Notes under the pieces: model-generated
Database searches by the model: none
What the model saw: only the letters and a program-made list of their open reading frames with translations
Told to the model about the DNA's origin: nothing
Shown here: piece by piece, positions 37,482-45,907 of the stretch
Layout: every line of letters begins with the position of its first letter
How positions within the stretch are numbered: the first letter of the stretch is position 1
Position numbers and translations under genes: made by a program
Assembly (NCBI RefSeq): GCF_900240975.1
Contig: NZ_LT968776.1
Coordinates: 868,001 to 932,000, forward strand
Source of the DNA: Mycobacterium sp. 4858
GTDB lineage: Bacteria; Actinomycetota; Actinomycetes; Mycobacteriales; Mycobacteriaceae
Length of the DNA: 64,000 nt
Direction of reading: 5' to 3'

Positions 37482-38665
37482 TGTGGTGTTCCAAGACATC
37501 GGAATGGGCTGTCTCAAGACATCGGAATAGGTGAATCAGCCAGTTTCAGCTGGTGTCGAAGGCTCGTCTGGTCATCACCGCAGTGCTCGTCGAAGGCCGT
37601 TCGCAATCGCAGGTCGCCCGCGATTACGGGGTCTCTCAGGGCTGGATCTCACGGCTGATCAAGCGCTACACCGTCGAAGGCGACGCCGCGTTCCAACCGC
37701 GATCACGGCGGCCGCACACCAGCCCACGACGGCTACCTCAAACCACCATCGACCTGGTCATCGAGCTGCGCCATACCCTGGCCGGCAAAGGACTCGACGC
37801 CGGACCACACACCATCGCCTGGCACCAAGTCGTCCTACATCCGCTTCGCCGCCCACCAACCCAACGAACGCTGGCAAGCCGACTTCACCCACTGGCGCCT
37901 GGCCAACGGCACCCACGTCGAAATCCTGTGCTGGCTCGACGACTGCTCACGCCTGGCGCTTTCGGTGACCGCCCACCGCCGCATCACCGGCGCCATCGTC
38001 GTCACCGAATTCACCAAAACCATTGCCGAGCACAGCATCCCGTACTCCACCCTGACCGACAACGGCATGGTGTTCACCACCCGCTTCGCCGGCGGCACAG
38101 GTGGACGCAACGGATTCGAAGCCCAACTGCACCGCCATGGCATCACCCAGATCAACTCCACCCCCAACCACCCCACCACCTGCGGAAAAGTCGAACGCTT
38201 CCACCAAACCCTCAAAAAGTGGCTCACCGGCCAACCACGCCCAACCACCATCGCCGAGCTCCAGACCCAACTCGACGCCTTCACCGACGAATACAACCAC
38301 CGCCGACCCCACCGCGCCCTACCATCTACACCAGCCGACCCAAAGCCGACCCAGCAACCCGCATCGACACCCACAACCGCGTACGCACCGACCGCGTCGA
38401 CCAAGCCGGATCCATCACCTTGCGCGTCAACGGCCGCCTGCACCACATCGGCATCGGCCGACACCACTACCGAACCCGCGTCCTGATCCTTGCCCAGGAC
38501 CACCACATCACCGTCATCAACGCCGCCACCGGAGAAGTCCTGCGCGACTTCACCCTCGACCCCACCAGGGACTACCAACCCACCGGCGCCCCCAAAGGCC
38601 CCACACGGAAAAAACCGCAGACCTAAAGCAGGTCCACGGCTATTCCGATGTCTTGCGACATCACA
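37482..38665 (+). mobile_element. IS481-family element A (decayed)
   Basis: An 1184-bp element bounded by imperfect inverted repeats: 37482-37509 against 38638-38665 match at 23 of 28 positions. The left end also holds a second internal copy of the AGACATCGGAAT block (37517-37528), probably a transposase-binding subsite. The 15-bp tRNA-end repeat abuts both termini exactly. The transposase is broken. It is related to, but clearly distinct from, element B next door, and has the same orientation. Confidence 0.88.
37553..38626 (+). pseudogene. IS481-family transposase, frameshifted
   Basis: It begins as an intact IS481-type protein (GTG at 37553; KARLVITAVLVEGRSQSQVA, the N-terminal HTH). It then loses about 105 bp near 37825 compared with element B, which throws the frame. 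The DDE core continues in another frame (WQADFTHWRLANGTHVEI, TLTDNGMVFTTRF, CGKVERFHQTLKKW), and a second small deletion near 38326 shifts it again before the C-terminal DFTLDPTRDYQPTG. At least two inactivating lesions, so no active enzyme. Confidence 0.88.
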
Positions 38666-38680
38666 TGGTAGCGGGGACAG
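38666..38680 (-). repeat. 15-bp copy of the tRNA-fMet 3' end, middle
   Basis: TGGTAGCGGGGACAG, identical to 37467-37481 and 39993-40007. It is shared by the right edge of element A and the left edge of element B. Confidence 0.95.
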
Positions 38681-39991
38681 TGTCTGGTTTCACGACATAG
38701 TTGGCAGCTGTCTCGGGACATAGTTGACACCTCGTTGTGTGTGGAGGTCGGCCATGTCCAAGGCGCAGCTCGTCATCACCGCGGTCGTGTTGGAAGGGCG
38801 CAGCAAAAGCGAGGTTGCCCGCAATTATGAGGTCTCCCGCTACTGGGTCCACCAACTGGTCAAACGCTACGAAACCGAAGGTGCAGCTGCCTTCGAGCCG
38901 CGCTCACGCCGGCCCCACACCAACCCCCGCGCCCTGGATCCTCAGGTGGAAGAACGCATCATCTGGCTTCGCAAGACCCTGCACAAACAGGGCTACGACG
39001 CCGGAGCCGCCACCATCGCCGAACACCTCGCCCGCGACTCCGCCATCACCACCGTTCCCGCAGTCGCCACCATCTGGCGCGTCCTGAGCCGACGCGGCTT
39101 CATCACCCCCCAACCCCAAAAACGGCCACGCTCAAGCTGGAAACGCTTCGAAGCCGACCTACCCAACCAATGCTGGCAAGCCGATGTCACCCACTGGCAG
39201 CTGGCCAACCGCACCAGAGTCGAGATCCTCAACATCATCGACGACCACTCCCGCCTAGCGATCGCCTCCCTCGCTCAGCGCACCATCACCGGCCCCGACG
39301 TCGTGCACGCCTTCACCCACGCTTTCACCACCTGGGGCACCCCCGCAGCCCTGCTCACCGACAACGGTGCGGTCTTCACCGCCACACCGCGCCGCGGCGG
39401 ACGCACCGCACTGCAAATCCTGCTCGGCGAATTGGGCATCAACTACATCAACTCCCGGCCCTACCACCCACAAACCTGCGGCAAGGTCGAACGCTTCCAC
39501 CAAACACTCAAAAAGCGGCTCACCGCCCTGCCCCCAGCAGCAACCATCGCCGAATTACAAAGCCACCTCAACGAATTCGTCGACTACTACAACACCACCC
39601 GACCCCACCGAGCCCTACGCCGCAACACCCCACGCCAGGCCTTCGCCAGCCGACCCAAAGCCTTCCCCACCGGCTACCACATCCCGCCGCACTTCCGCGT
39701 CCGCCACGACACCATCGACGCCGCCGGCGCCATCACCGTGCGCTACAACAGCCGCCTCCACCACATCGGACTGTCCAAACACCTACGCGGCACCCACGTC
39801 ATCGTTCTCATCAACGACCTCGACATCCGCGTCCTGGCACGCGACACCGGCCAACTGATCCGCAAACTCACACTCGATCCCACCCGCGACTACCAACCAC
39901 GCGGAGTAAAACCCGAAAACAGCCCCACCAACAGGCCCCACATGTAAATGATGTCCCGAGACACCTGTCAACGGTGTCTCGGGACATCACA
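38681..39991 (+). mobile_element. IS481-family element B (intact)
   Basis: About 1.31 kb with an intact transposase. The termini 38681-38710 and 39962-39991 are imperfect inverted repeats (about 19 of 30). Within the right end, GATGTCCCGAGACACC (39950-39965) and its perfect complement (39973-39988) form a 16-bp hairpin. It lies directly against the 3' end of tRNA-fMet (repeat at 39993-40007) and the shared repeat at 38666-38680. No cargo gene. Confidence 0.88.
38754..39947 (+). CDS. IS481-family transposase
   Basis: A 397-residue DDE transposase. An N-terminal helix-turn-helix (EGRSKSEVARNYEVSRYWVH), an HTH_29/Homeodomain-like second part and the rve catalytic core follow: QADVTHWQLANRTRVEIL (first Asp), ALLTDNGAVFTATP (second Asp), CGKVERFHQTLKKRL (Glu). 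The C-terminal region (TIDAAGAITVRYNSRLHHIG) is the usual IS481 end. The ATG at 38754 follows GGAGG. The coding region appears fully intact, so the element could be active. Confidence 0.93.
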   Translation: MSKAQLVITAVVLEGRSKSEVARNYEVSRYWVHQLVKRYETEGAAAFEPRSRRPHTNPRALDPQVEERIIWLRKTLHKQGYDAGAATIAEHLARDSAITTVPAVATIWRVLSRRGFITPQPQKRPRSSWKRFEADLPNQCWQADVTHWQLANRTRVEILNIIDDHSRLAIASLAQRTITGPDVVHAFTHAFTTWGTPAALLTDNGAVFTATPRRGGRTALQILLGELGINYINSRPYHPQTCGKVERFHQTLKKRLTALPPAATIAELQSHLNEFVDYYNTTRPHRALRRNTPRQAFASRPKAFPTGYHIPPHFRVRHDTIDAAGAITVRYNSRLHHIGLSKHLRGTHVIVLINDLDIRVLARDTGQLIRKLTLDPTRDYQPRGVKPENSPTNRPHM

Positions 39992-39992
39992 A

Positions 39993-40069
39993 TGGTAGCG
40001 GGGACAGGATTCGAACCTGCGACCTCTGGGTTATGAGCCCAGCGAGCTACCGAGCTGCTCCACCCCGCG
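39993..40069 (-). tRNA. tRNA-fMet (initiator, anticodon CAU)
   Basis: A 77-base cloverleaf with encoded CCA. The 5' end CGCGGGGTGG leaves the first base mismatched with A72, and the anticodon stem has the GGG:CCC pairs (GGGCTCATAACCC), both initiator hallmarks. Anticodon at 40033-40035. The last 15 bases are duplicated at 38666-38680 and 37467-37481 as borders of two insertion elements; the gene itself remains complete because the insertion recreates the 3' end. Confidence 0.97.
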
Positions 40070-40191
40070 TTGGTAAATGACAGGTTACCGAACTCGCGTC
40101 GCGCCAGCCAAATCGCGGCCTGACCAGCTCGTTTTTCAACGCCGAACGCGCGTCAGTTCGCCGAGTCGCGCCGACGCCAGCGGGCTTTCAG

Positions 40192-40325
40192 TCACACGTC
40201 AGGCTGGCCGCGGACGGCTGAAATGAATGTCTCGAGTTCGCATGCGGTGCGGGGCCTGAGGGTTCGATGATGATCTCGGTGGCACCTGCTTGTGACCATT
40301 TCTGGTAGCCGTGACGTAGCGAATC
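40192..40325 (-). pseudogene. 3' remnant of an LLM flavin oxidoreductase gene
   Basis: Read on the minus strand, WSQAGATEIIIEPSGP and, after a frameshift, ELETFISAV match the C-terminus of the LLM oxidoreductase at 45908-46921 (AQAGATEIVIEPSGP, ELDRFIVAV). About 45 codons are left, with no start. It lies between tRNA-fMet and the O-methyltransferase gene. Confidence 0.8.
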
Positions 40326-40337
40326 GCCGGGCTGGCT

Positions 40338-41378
40338 CTAGATTGCGCGTGCCTCGACGATGCTGAAGTCCGTTCCGGTGGCGATCACTCGAGTCATTTC
40401 GAATCCGGCTTGGTCAAGCAGTCGGCGGTACTCGGCTGCGGTTCTTTCTTGCCCGTCATTGACCAGCAACATCTCGATATCGGTGACCTTGCCGATGACG
40501 TCACCGTGGTGCTCCGGGATTATGGCCTCGACGAGCAGCAACGATGCGTCGGTGGCCGCCGCCCTTCTCACGTTGTGCAGGACGCGTAAGGCGGCCTCGT
40601 CGGGCCAGTCGTGGATTATCTGCTTGAGCACGTACACATCGCCCCCGGCGGGGACCTCGTCGAAGAACGAGCCTTCGACGAGCCGAACCCGATGCGTCAC
40701 ATCGAACTTCCGCAACAGGGATGGCGCGTCCGCTACCACGTCCGGGAGGTCGAACAGGACGCCCTGCGCATTCGGTGCCGATTTCAGGATGGCAGCGAGC
40801 AGACGGCCGTGGCCGCCCGCGATATCGACGATCGTGCGGTATGGCGTGAAGTCGTACGCCTCGACGAGCGGTCCGTCTATATACGCCGACAATCCCGTCA
40901 TCGCTTCGTTGAAAATCGCGCTGAATTCGGGCTCGTCGCGCAGATAGGCGAAGAAGTCTTGACCGCGTAGCGTGGTGACCGGCGATGTCCCGGTCCTGAT
41001 GGCCCGCGTCAGCAGGCTCCAGTGTTCACGGTGCTGCGGTGCACCCACGAATCGGGCCAGGGCCGCCACAGATACCGGGGCGTCCGAGCGCAGCGTGTCT
41101 GCTCGGGGAGTCAGCTCATAGCGACCGTCGTCGCGTTGAGCGAATATCCCCTTGCCGATCAGTGCCCGCAGAGCCCGGCGCAAGGCGTCCGGATGGGCTC
41201 CCACTCTGTTGGCGAGTTCATCGAGTTGCAATGGCCCGTCGGCGAGCGCATCCGCCACTCCCAGGTCGGCCACTGCGGTGATCGTCTGCGATACCCACGC
41301 CCCGAGCAGTAACTCCTGCATCGCCCGTGCCGGGGAAGACGTAGGTTGGTCGAAGGACGGTGCCTCAGAAATTCTCAT
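40338..41378 (-). CDS. SAM-dependent O-methyltransferase (plant-OMT / hydroxyneurosporene-type)
   Basis: A 346-residue class I methyltransferase with an N-terminal winged-helix dimerisation domain (LLLGAWVSQTITAVADLGVA, ALRALIGKGIFAQRDDGRYE) and a Rossmann SAM domain (TIVDIAGGHGRLLAAILKSA, VYVLKQIIHDWPDEAALRVL with the catalytic-type His, LLLVEAIIPEH). It methylates a hydroxyl on an aromatic or polyketide substrate. The ATG at 41378 follows GAGGAG. It stands 46 bp after the nitroreductase gene on the same strand. Substrate unknown. Confidence 0.9.
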   Translation of the reverse strand: MRISEAPSFDQPTSSPARAMQELLLGAWVSQTITAVADLGVADALADGPLQLDELANRVGAHPDALRRALRALIGKGIFAQRDDGRYELTPRADTLRSDAPVSVAALARFVGAPQHREHWSLLTRAIRTGTSPVTTLRGQDFFAYLRDEPEFSAIFNEAMTGLSAYIDGPLVEAYDFTPYRTIVDIAGGHGRLLAAILKSAPNAQGVLFDLPDVVADAPSLLRKFDVTHRVRLVEGSFFDEVPAGGDVYVLKQIIHDWPDEAALRVLHNVRRAAATDASLLLVEAIIPEHHGDVIGKVTDIEMLLVNDGQERTAAEYRRLLDQAGFEMTRVIATGTDFSIVEARAI

Positions 41379-41424
41379 GCGATCTCCTCAGTTCGGCTGC
41401 CGCGAAAGGCGAAAACGTCGGGAC

Positions 41425-42135
41425 TCAGTGGATGCTGCCCAGCTGCAGTTTGGCCTCGAAGGGCTGCCCATCACGCATGGGCCACAGTGGTTGCGGGACT
41501 TCGGCGCCGAAAGGTGCGTCCCAGTGGTTGCGTGAAGAAACCTCATGCACCGGATAGCGGTTGGTCGCAACTCCCCATCGGCCAAGCGGATAGCCGAGGG
41601 CCACCATGGCCGACATCGTCCACCCCTGGTCGGCCGGCACGCCCAATATGTCGTTGACCTCGTCCGGGAAGTAGCGCAGCAGCGTTGTCATGGCGCCGCC
41701 GACGCCTTCGGCGCGGGCGGCGAGCAACGCGCTCCAGATGGCCGGGAAGATGTTTGCGCCGCCATGGTCGTCGATTGCGAAAACGAAGAGCAGCAAAGGG
41801 ACTTCGTCGAAGTGATCGGCCAGGTAGTCCCCGGATCGGATGACCTGCCGCAGAGTGTCGGCGTAGACGGCGCGATCCCGGCCCGGCGCCTGCACAGCCA
41901 TTCTCCCGGTCCTGAACTCTTCGTGCTCGATCTCGTTGGCGCGCCGATACAACTCGCCCAACGCGTGTTTGAGCGCCGGCTCATCGACAACGAGGAAATG
42001 CCAGCGCTGCGTGTTGGCGCCGCTGGGCGCGCGGATCGCCGCATCAAGGATGCGTACCTGAGTATCCAGGGGAACCGGATCCGGCCGCATCCGCCGCATT
42101 GTTCTGGTGGTGTAGAGCGCTTCATAGATATCCAT
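41425..42135 (-). CDS. Nitroreductase-family oxidoreductase
   Basis: A 236-residue FMN enzyme: MDIYEALYTTRTMRRMRPDP, AIRAPSGANTQRWHFLVV, MTTLLRYFPDEVNDILGVPA, ATNRYPVHEVSSRNHWDAPF. It reduces quinones, nitro groups or enones with NAD(P)H. A close paralog lies at 60381-61085, and several other families are duplicated between the same two regions. The ATG at 42135 has GAGAGGAGG. Divergent from the IclR-type regulator, which may control it. Confidence 0.9.
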   Translation of the reverse strand: MDIYEALYTTRTMRRMRPDPVPLDTQVRILDAAIRAPSGANTQRWHFLVVDEPALKHALGELYRRANEIEHEEFRTGRMAVQAPGRDRAVYADTLRQVIRSGDYLADHFDEVPLLLFVFAIDDHGGANIFPAIWSALLAARAEGVGGAMTTLLRYFPDEVNDILGVPADQGWTMSAMVALGYPLGRWGVATNRYPVHEVSSRNHWDAPFGAEVPQPLWPMRDGQPFEAKLQLGSIH

Positions 42136-42335
42136 TGACCGCCTCCTCTCTGAAGAGCTCCCGCCGACGCGCTATTTCCCCGATGGCGAAAACGATGTTT
42201 CGAGGATGATCCTGACCCTCCGCGCCGAAACGACCGAACGGCTGTTCCGATGACCGGAACGGCTCAGCGCAGCGCGATATACCGCTGTACGACAGCAACT
42301 CTGAAAGATCACGCGCAGCGTTTCGGTAGCGGGCC

Positions 42336-43073
42336 ATGGCGTCTATCGGGTCCGCATTCGGATCGAGGATTAGCTATCATCGTCCAGTGGGATCGGAAAG
42401 TTTTGATGATTTCTCGGCCGATGGGTTATTCAGATCGGTCGAACCGGGATCTGTGCCCACCAGTGCGGTGCACAGCGCCTTTGCGCTACTCCGAGCGCTC
42501 GGCCGGATTCAACAGCACCCGGTCGGGGTTACACGACTCGCCTCGGAGACGGGTATCCCCAAAACCACGGTGCACAGGCTACTTCAGCAGCTCGAACAAG
42601 AGAACGTCGTGCAGCGTGAGAACCGAAGGTGGACCTTCGCCGCGGGCCTGCATAAATTGGACCGCCGGCGCCACGACCTGGCCGCCGTGGCACAACCCCG
42701 GATGCGATTCATGTCGCTGGCCACTAAGGCGTCAATATTTCTGTACGACGCACCGGGGAACCGATTGAGAGCCATGTGCCGCGCGTATGGGTCGGGCGTT
42801 TCCGGCGTCTTGAGCCCCTCACAGCAGTCCTTGGGTGCCGAGAGCCCGGAATCCGCTGCCTCTCAAGCGCTTTACCGCGGGCACATGGCATCCGAGTACG
42901 GGACGGTACACCCAGAGTGCTCGTGCATTGCCACTCCGTTTGCGCTTCCCTCGGGAGAGCCCGGGATCGTCGCTTTGGCTCTCCCCATGCGAAAAGACCT
43001 CGAATCGTTCAGGCGGCCGCTGGACCGCGTCGCCAAACTCATCCAGTCCGACATGCATCGCATGGTGTCCTGA
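42336..43073 (+). CDS. IclR-family transcriptional regulator
   Basis: A 245-residue regulator. The N-terminal winged helix-turn-helix (SAVHSAFALLRALGRIQQHP, VTRLASETGIPKTTVHRLLQ) is followed by the effector-binding domain (MSLATKASIFLYDAPGNRLR, HPECSCIATPFALPSGEPGI). It lies between the nitroreductase/O-methyltransferase pair and the GMC oxidoreductase, both on the other strand, and probably regulates them. The start is uncertain: the ATG at 42336 lacks a clear ribosome site and a GTG at 42387 is possible. The upstream 200 bp show nothing definite. Confidence 0.85.
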   Translation: MASIGSAFGSRISYHRPVGSESFDDFSADGLFRSVEPGSVPTSAVHSAFALLRALGRIQQHPVGVTRLASETGIPKTTVHRLLQQLEQENVVQRENRRWTFAAGLHKLDRRRHDLAAVAQPRMRFMSLATKASIFLYDAPGNRLRAMCRAYGSGVSGVLSPSQQSLGAESPESAASQALYRGHMASEYGTVHPECSCIATPFALPSGEPGIVALALPMRKDLESFRRPLDRVAKLIQSDMHRMVS

Positions 43074-43101
43074 GACAGCCGGCTCCCGCGGCGCCCCGGC
43101 G

Positions 43102-44727
43102 TCACAGGTGGTGCCGTTCTCGGATGCATTCCGCGGCCCGTTCACCGATAACGACGCAGGGGGCCATCGTGTTGCCAGACGTGACGCGCGGCATGACGGA
43201 AGCGTCTGCCACTCGCAGACTTTCCAAGTCGTGCACCCGAAGATCACTGTCCACCACCGAAAGTGGGTCTTCGCCTAATTTGGCTGTCCCAGAGGTGTGC
43301 CAGTAAGGAACCACCCCATCTCTGACGAAACTTCTAAGATCGTCACCTTTGAGGTTCCCTGGCAAGACTTCATTTTTGATAAATGGTCGAAGCGCGGACG
43401 AATTCCCTAGGTCCCGCAGGAACTCCACGCACGAGACCGCGAGCTCGAAATCATCCGGGTGCGACAGTGAGTTGAGGTGCACGCGGACTGGATCTTCTGG
43501 CCCGGGGCCGCTCAAGCGGATGAATCCACGACTGCTGGGGTGGGTGAGTGAGCCGCACAGTGTCCAGCATGACGCCGGCAGTTGACCGAAGCGGGCGATA
43601 TTCTCCGGGCTGGCCAACGGCACCGCCGCCTGACAGCAGAATAGATCCGGGGCGTCCAAATCGGGATCGCTCGTCCAGAACAGCTGTGCTTCCCCCTGGT
43701 TTGTCGATTCGAACGGTTGCGCAAACTCGTAATTGACCGGTAAGCATGCATGGTCCTGGAGGTTCTTGCCGACGCCGGGCAGGTGTTGGCGAACCTCGAT
43801 GCCGAACTCGCGCATCTCAGCAGCATCCCCGATACCAGACTGCATCAACACCTTCGGCGTATTGATCGCTCCCAGCGAAAGCACAACTTCTCCGCGTGCC
43901 GCGACATGCTGCAGTCTTCCATCGCGGCGTACCTCGACACCGGTGACTCGGTTCCCTTCGATGGAAAGCCGGGTGACCGAGGTTTCGGTAAGGACGGTCA
44001 GATTCGGGTTACTCAAGATGGGATAGACATAGGAGCGGAAGATCGACTGGCGCCGGCCGTCAACAATGATGACATCGCATAGGGCCGCGCCGCGGTCGTA
44101 CTCCATCATCCTGCCGTTGGGATGCGCGAAGGTGGGCAGACCCATTGCTCTGGCGGCCTCGAGCGTCGTCCGGCCGAGACCATCGGGGCTCGTGGCCGGT
44201 TGCACTCCGACAGGTCCCCCACTACCCCGATATCGGGGATCGGGGGCGCCCAACCAGTCTTCGATACGCCGATAAATATCGACGACCGCGCTATAGCTCC
44301 AAGCAGGGTCCCTGGCCTCGGCGGCGAAGAAATCCCAGTCCGCCCGATGGCCGCGCGACCACGCCATCACGTTGATGCTCGATCCTCCACCGAGAACCTT
44401 GCCCATAGACATCGGCAGCGCGCGATTGTTGATGTGGGGATTGGGCTCGCTTCGATGTCCCCAGTCGCGTTCGGATCCCAAATTTGTCGGCCACAAGGCA
44501 GGCACCATCACGGAAGGAGTCGCGTCGTGAGTGCCGGCTTCGAGGAGAAGCACTGATATGTCAGGGTTTTCGGCGATCCTCCTGGCGACCACCGAGCCCG
44601 ATGATCCAGACCCGCACACGATGAAGTCGTATTCGGGTGCCAGCGTCGAATGTGCCAGCCGCCGCACGTCTCCGTGCGCCACCGCTTCGGGATCATCAAA
44701 TGCCCGGTGCCGCAATGATTTCGTCAT
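43102..44727 (-). CDS. GMC-family FAD oxidoreductase (choline dehydrogenase-like)
   Basis: A 541-residue flavoenzyme. The FAD dinucleotide fold YDFIVCGSGSSGSVVARRIA lies near residue 33, GKVLGGGSSINVMAWSRGHR is GMC signature 1, GEVVLSLGAINTPKVLMQSG is signature 2, and the C-terminal catalytic region has HTSGTAKLGEDPLSVVDSDL and DASVMPRVTSGNTMAPCVVI. It oxidises an alcohol. The ATG at 44727 is preceded by AAAGGTGG. It is separated from the SDR gene by a 378-bp stretch of gene relics. Confidence 0.92.
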   Translation of the reverse strand: MTKSLRHRAFDDPEAVAHGDVRRLAHSTLAPEYDFIVCGSGSSGSVVARRIAENPDISVLLLEAGTHDATPSVMVPALWPTNLGSERDWGHRSEPNPHINNRALPMSMGKVLGGGSSINVMAWSRGHRADWDFFAAEARDPAWSYSAVVDIYRRIEDWLGAPDPRYRGSGGPVGVQPATSPDGLGRTTLEAARAMGLPTFAHPNGRMMEYDRGAALCDVIIVDGRRQSIFRSYVYPILSNPNLTVLTETSVTRLSIEGNRVTGVEVRRDGRLQHVAARGEVVLSLGAINTPKVLMQSGIGDAAEMREFGIEVRQHLPGVGKNLQDHACLPVNYEFAQPFESTNQGEAQLFWTSDPDLDAPDLFCCQAAVPLASPENIARFGQLPASCWTLCGSLTHPSSRGFIRLSGPGPEDPVRVHLNSLSHPDDFELAVSCVEFLRDLGNSSALRPFIKNEVLPGNLKGDDLRSFVRDGVVPYWHTSGTAKLGEDPLSVVDSDLRVHDLESLRVADASVMPRVTSGNTMAPCVVIGERAAECIRERHHL

Positions 44728-44780
44728 TAATGACCACCTTTCGGAGAATTTGATTTCTGGGATGCCCGATCCACTGCAAA

Positions 44781-44837
44781 CCGTTGTGGTTAGCCGCCTC
44801 CAGGACGAGGTCGTTCAGGCCAACGACATAGCTATGA
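44781..44837 (-). pseudogene. C-terminal relic of an alpha/beta hydrolase gene
   Basis: The minus-strand reading LNDLVLEAANHNG parallels LTDLMVEAANNGH at the end of the hydrolase fragment at 51077-51505, and the DNA is also similar. No more of the gene can be traced. It lies upstream of GMC and next to an HD-gene relic, the same order as elsewhere. Confidence 0.45.
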
Positions 44838-44999
44838 ATACGCAAAAGGTCGCCGTGGATCCAACTAGGTGTTCCGAAGGACGGAACAAGTGTCGAACGC
44901 CAACTGAAACGCATCACACCCGCGCTTCACACCGCGCAACGCGTTAGCGAACTCTCCGGCCAAGCTGGACATCTGTGCCGGGCAAGCCCTCGCGGCCTG

Positions 45000-45096
45000 C
45001 TATTCGGGCCGGCCGCTGTTGAGGATGACGTCGACGATGCTGCAGCGCGCGAGGTCGGATCTAGGGGTTCGTGGCGTCGTTGAAAGCGCAGAGGAT
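45000..45096 (-). pseudogene. C-terminal relic of an HD-domain gene
   Basis: Minus-strand SIVDVILNSGRPE followed by a stop matches the end of the intact HD genes (FVEIILDNSWPE; MVDFILGSSWPE). A second piece in another frame, ILCAFNDA, matches ILAAFNDG. The part between them is deleted. The relic directly adjoins the 3' end of the SDR gene. Confidence 0.75.
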
Positions 45097-45105
45097 GTCA
45101 GCATC

Positions 45106-45879
45106 CTAGTGGTCTGTAACACTGGTAGATGGGCAAGGCGTGTGTCCTTCCGACGTACGTGTCGAGGGAGTAACTTTGTCCTGCAAGCGGATTGGCCACA
45201 CAAACAACGTATTCAGTTCCATGCCACCGTCGATGGAAATGTCCTGCGCGGTGATGTACCCGGCGCGATCACTGACGAGGAAGGCGACCAGATCGGCGAC
45301 CTCCTCGGGGCGCCCGGACCGGCCGCTCGGCAGTGCCGCACAGATACGTTCTTGGTCCGCCGCGGGGAGGGTCATCGCTTTGGGCGTGGCGATGACGCCC
45401 GGCAGAACTGAATTGGCGGTGATTCCAAGGGAACAGTTCTCCATCGCGATGGTGCGAATCATGCCGTGCAGTCCAGCTTTCGATGCGGCATAGGCGACTT
45501 TGCCTAACGCCCCATTGCGTCCCGCGACGCTCGAAATCGCGACAATGCGACCAAAACCACGTTCTCGCATGCCCGAGAGACATGCTTGAATGACCCGAAA
45601 AGCGCCCGTCAGGTTGACGTCGATGTCTCGCGACCACTTTTCGGCCGACATCGAATGCGCGGGAGCGTAGGTGTCGACGACGCCCGCGACCGCCACGCAG
45701 ATGTCGACGTCGCTGCCGAGCCAATCGGGTATCGGGTCAGCGGTCAGATCCAGCACGGCATCTGCTGGGCCGGCGATGTCCGTCGTTCGTACCTCGATGC
45801 CGTCGGTTCGCAGCCGCTGGCAGATCGCCGACCCAATTCCCCCGTTTGCGCCTGTAACAACCGCGCGTCGATCGGTCAT
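45106..45879 (-). CDS. Short-chain dehydrogenase/reductase
   Basis: A 257-residue classical SDR: AVVTGANGGIGSAICQRL (TGxxxGIG), CVAVAGVV, IVAISSVAG with the catalytic Ser, YAASKAGLHG (YxxxK), and AQDISIDGGMELN near the usual end. The last 30 or so residues (FVWPIRLQDKVTPSTR...) are not SDR-like and run into a relic of an HD gene, so the original stop was probably lost. The ATG at 45879 follows TAGGAGG. Same strand as the LLM gene 28 bp upstream, so in the UbiD/UbiX run. Confidence 0.9.
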   Translation of the reverse strand: MTDRRAVVTGANGGIGSAICQRLRTDGIEVRTTDIAGPADAVLDLTADPIPDWLGSDVDICVAVAGVVDTYAPAHSMSAEKWSRDIDVNLTGAFRVIQACLSGMRERGFGRIVAISSVAGRNGALGKVAYAASKAGLHGMIRTIAMENCSLGITANSVLPGVIATPKAMTLPAADQERICAALPSGRSGRPEEVADLVAFLVSDRAGYITAQDISIDGGMELNTLFVWPIRLQDKVTPSTRTSEGHTPCPSTSVTDH

Positions 45880-45907
45880 ACCGCCTCCTACTGGCCAGTG
45901 CGATCAG

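Noticed and set aside
37467..40007. A prophage or integrative element using the tRNA as attachment site
   Set aside because: The 15-bp tRNA-end repeats suggested it, but there is no integrase, phage or conjugation gene; the repeats border single IS481 elements.
41494..41520. DosR-like GGGACTTCGGCGCC near 41495
   Set aside because: It lies inside the nitroreductase coding region, encoding conserved residues, and no gene starts nearby.
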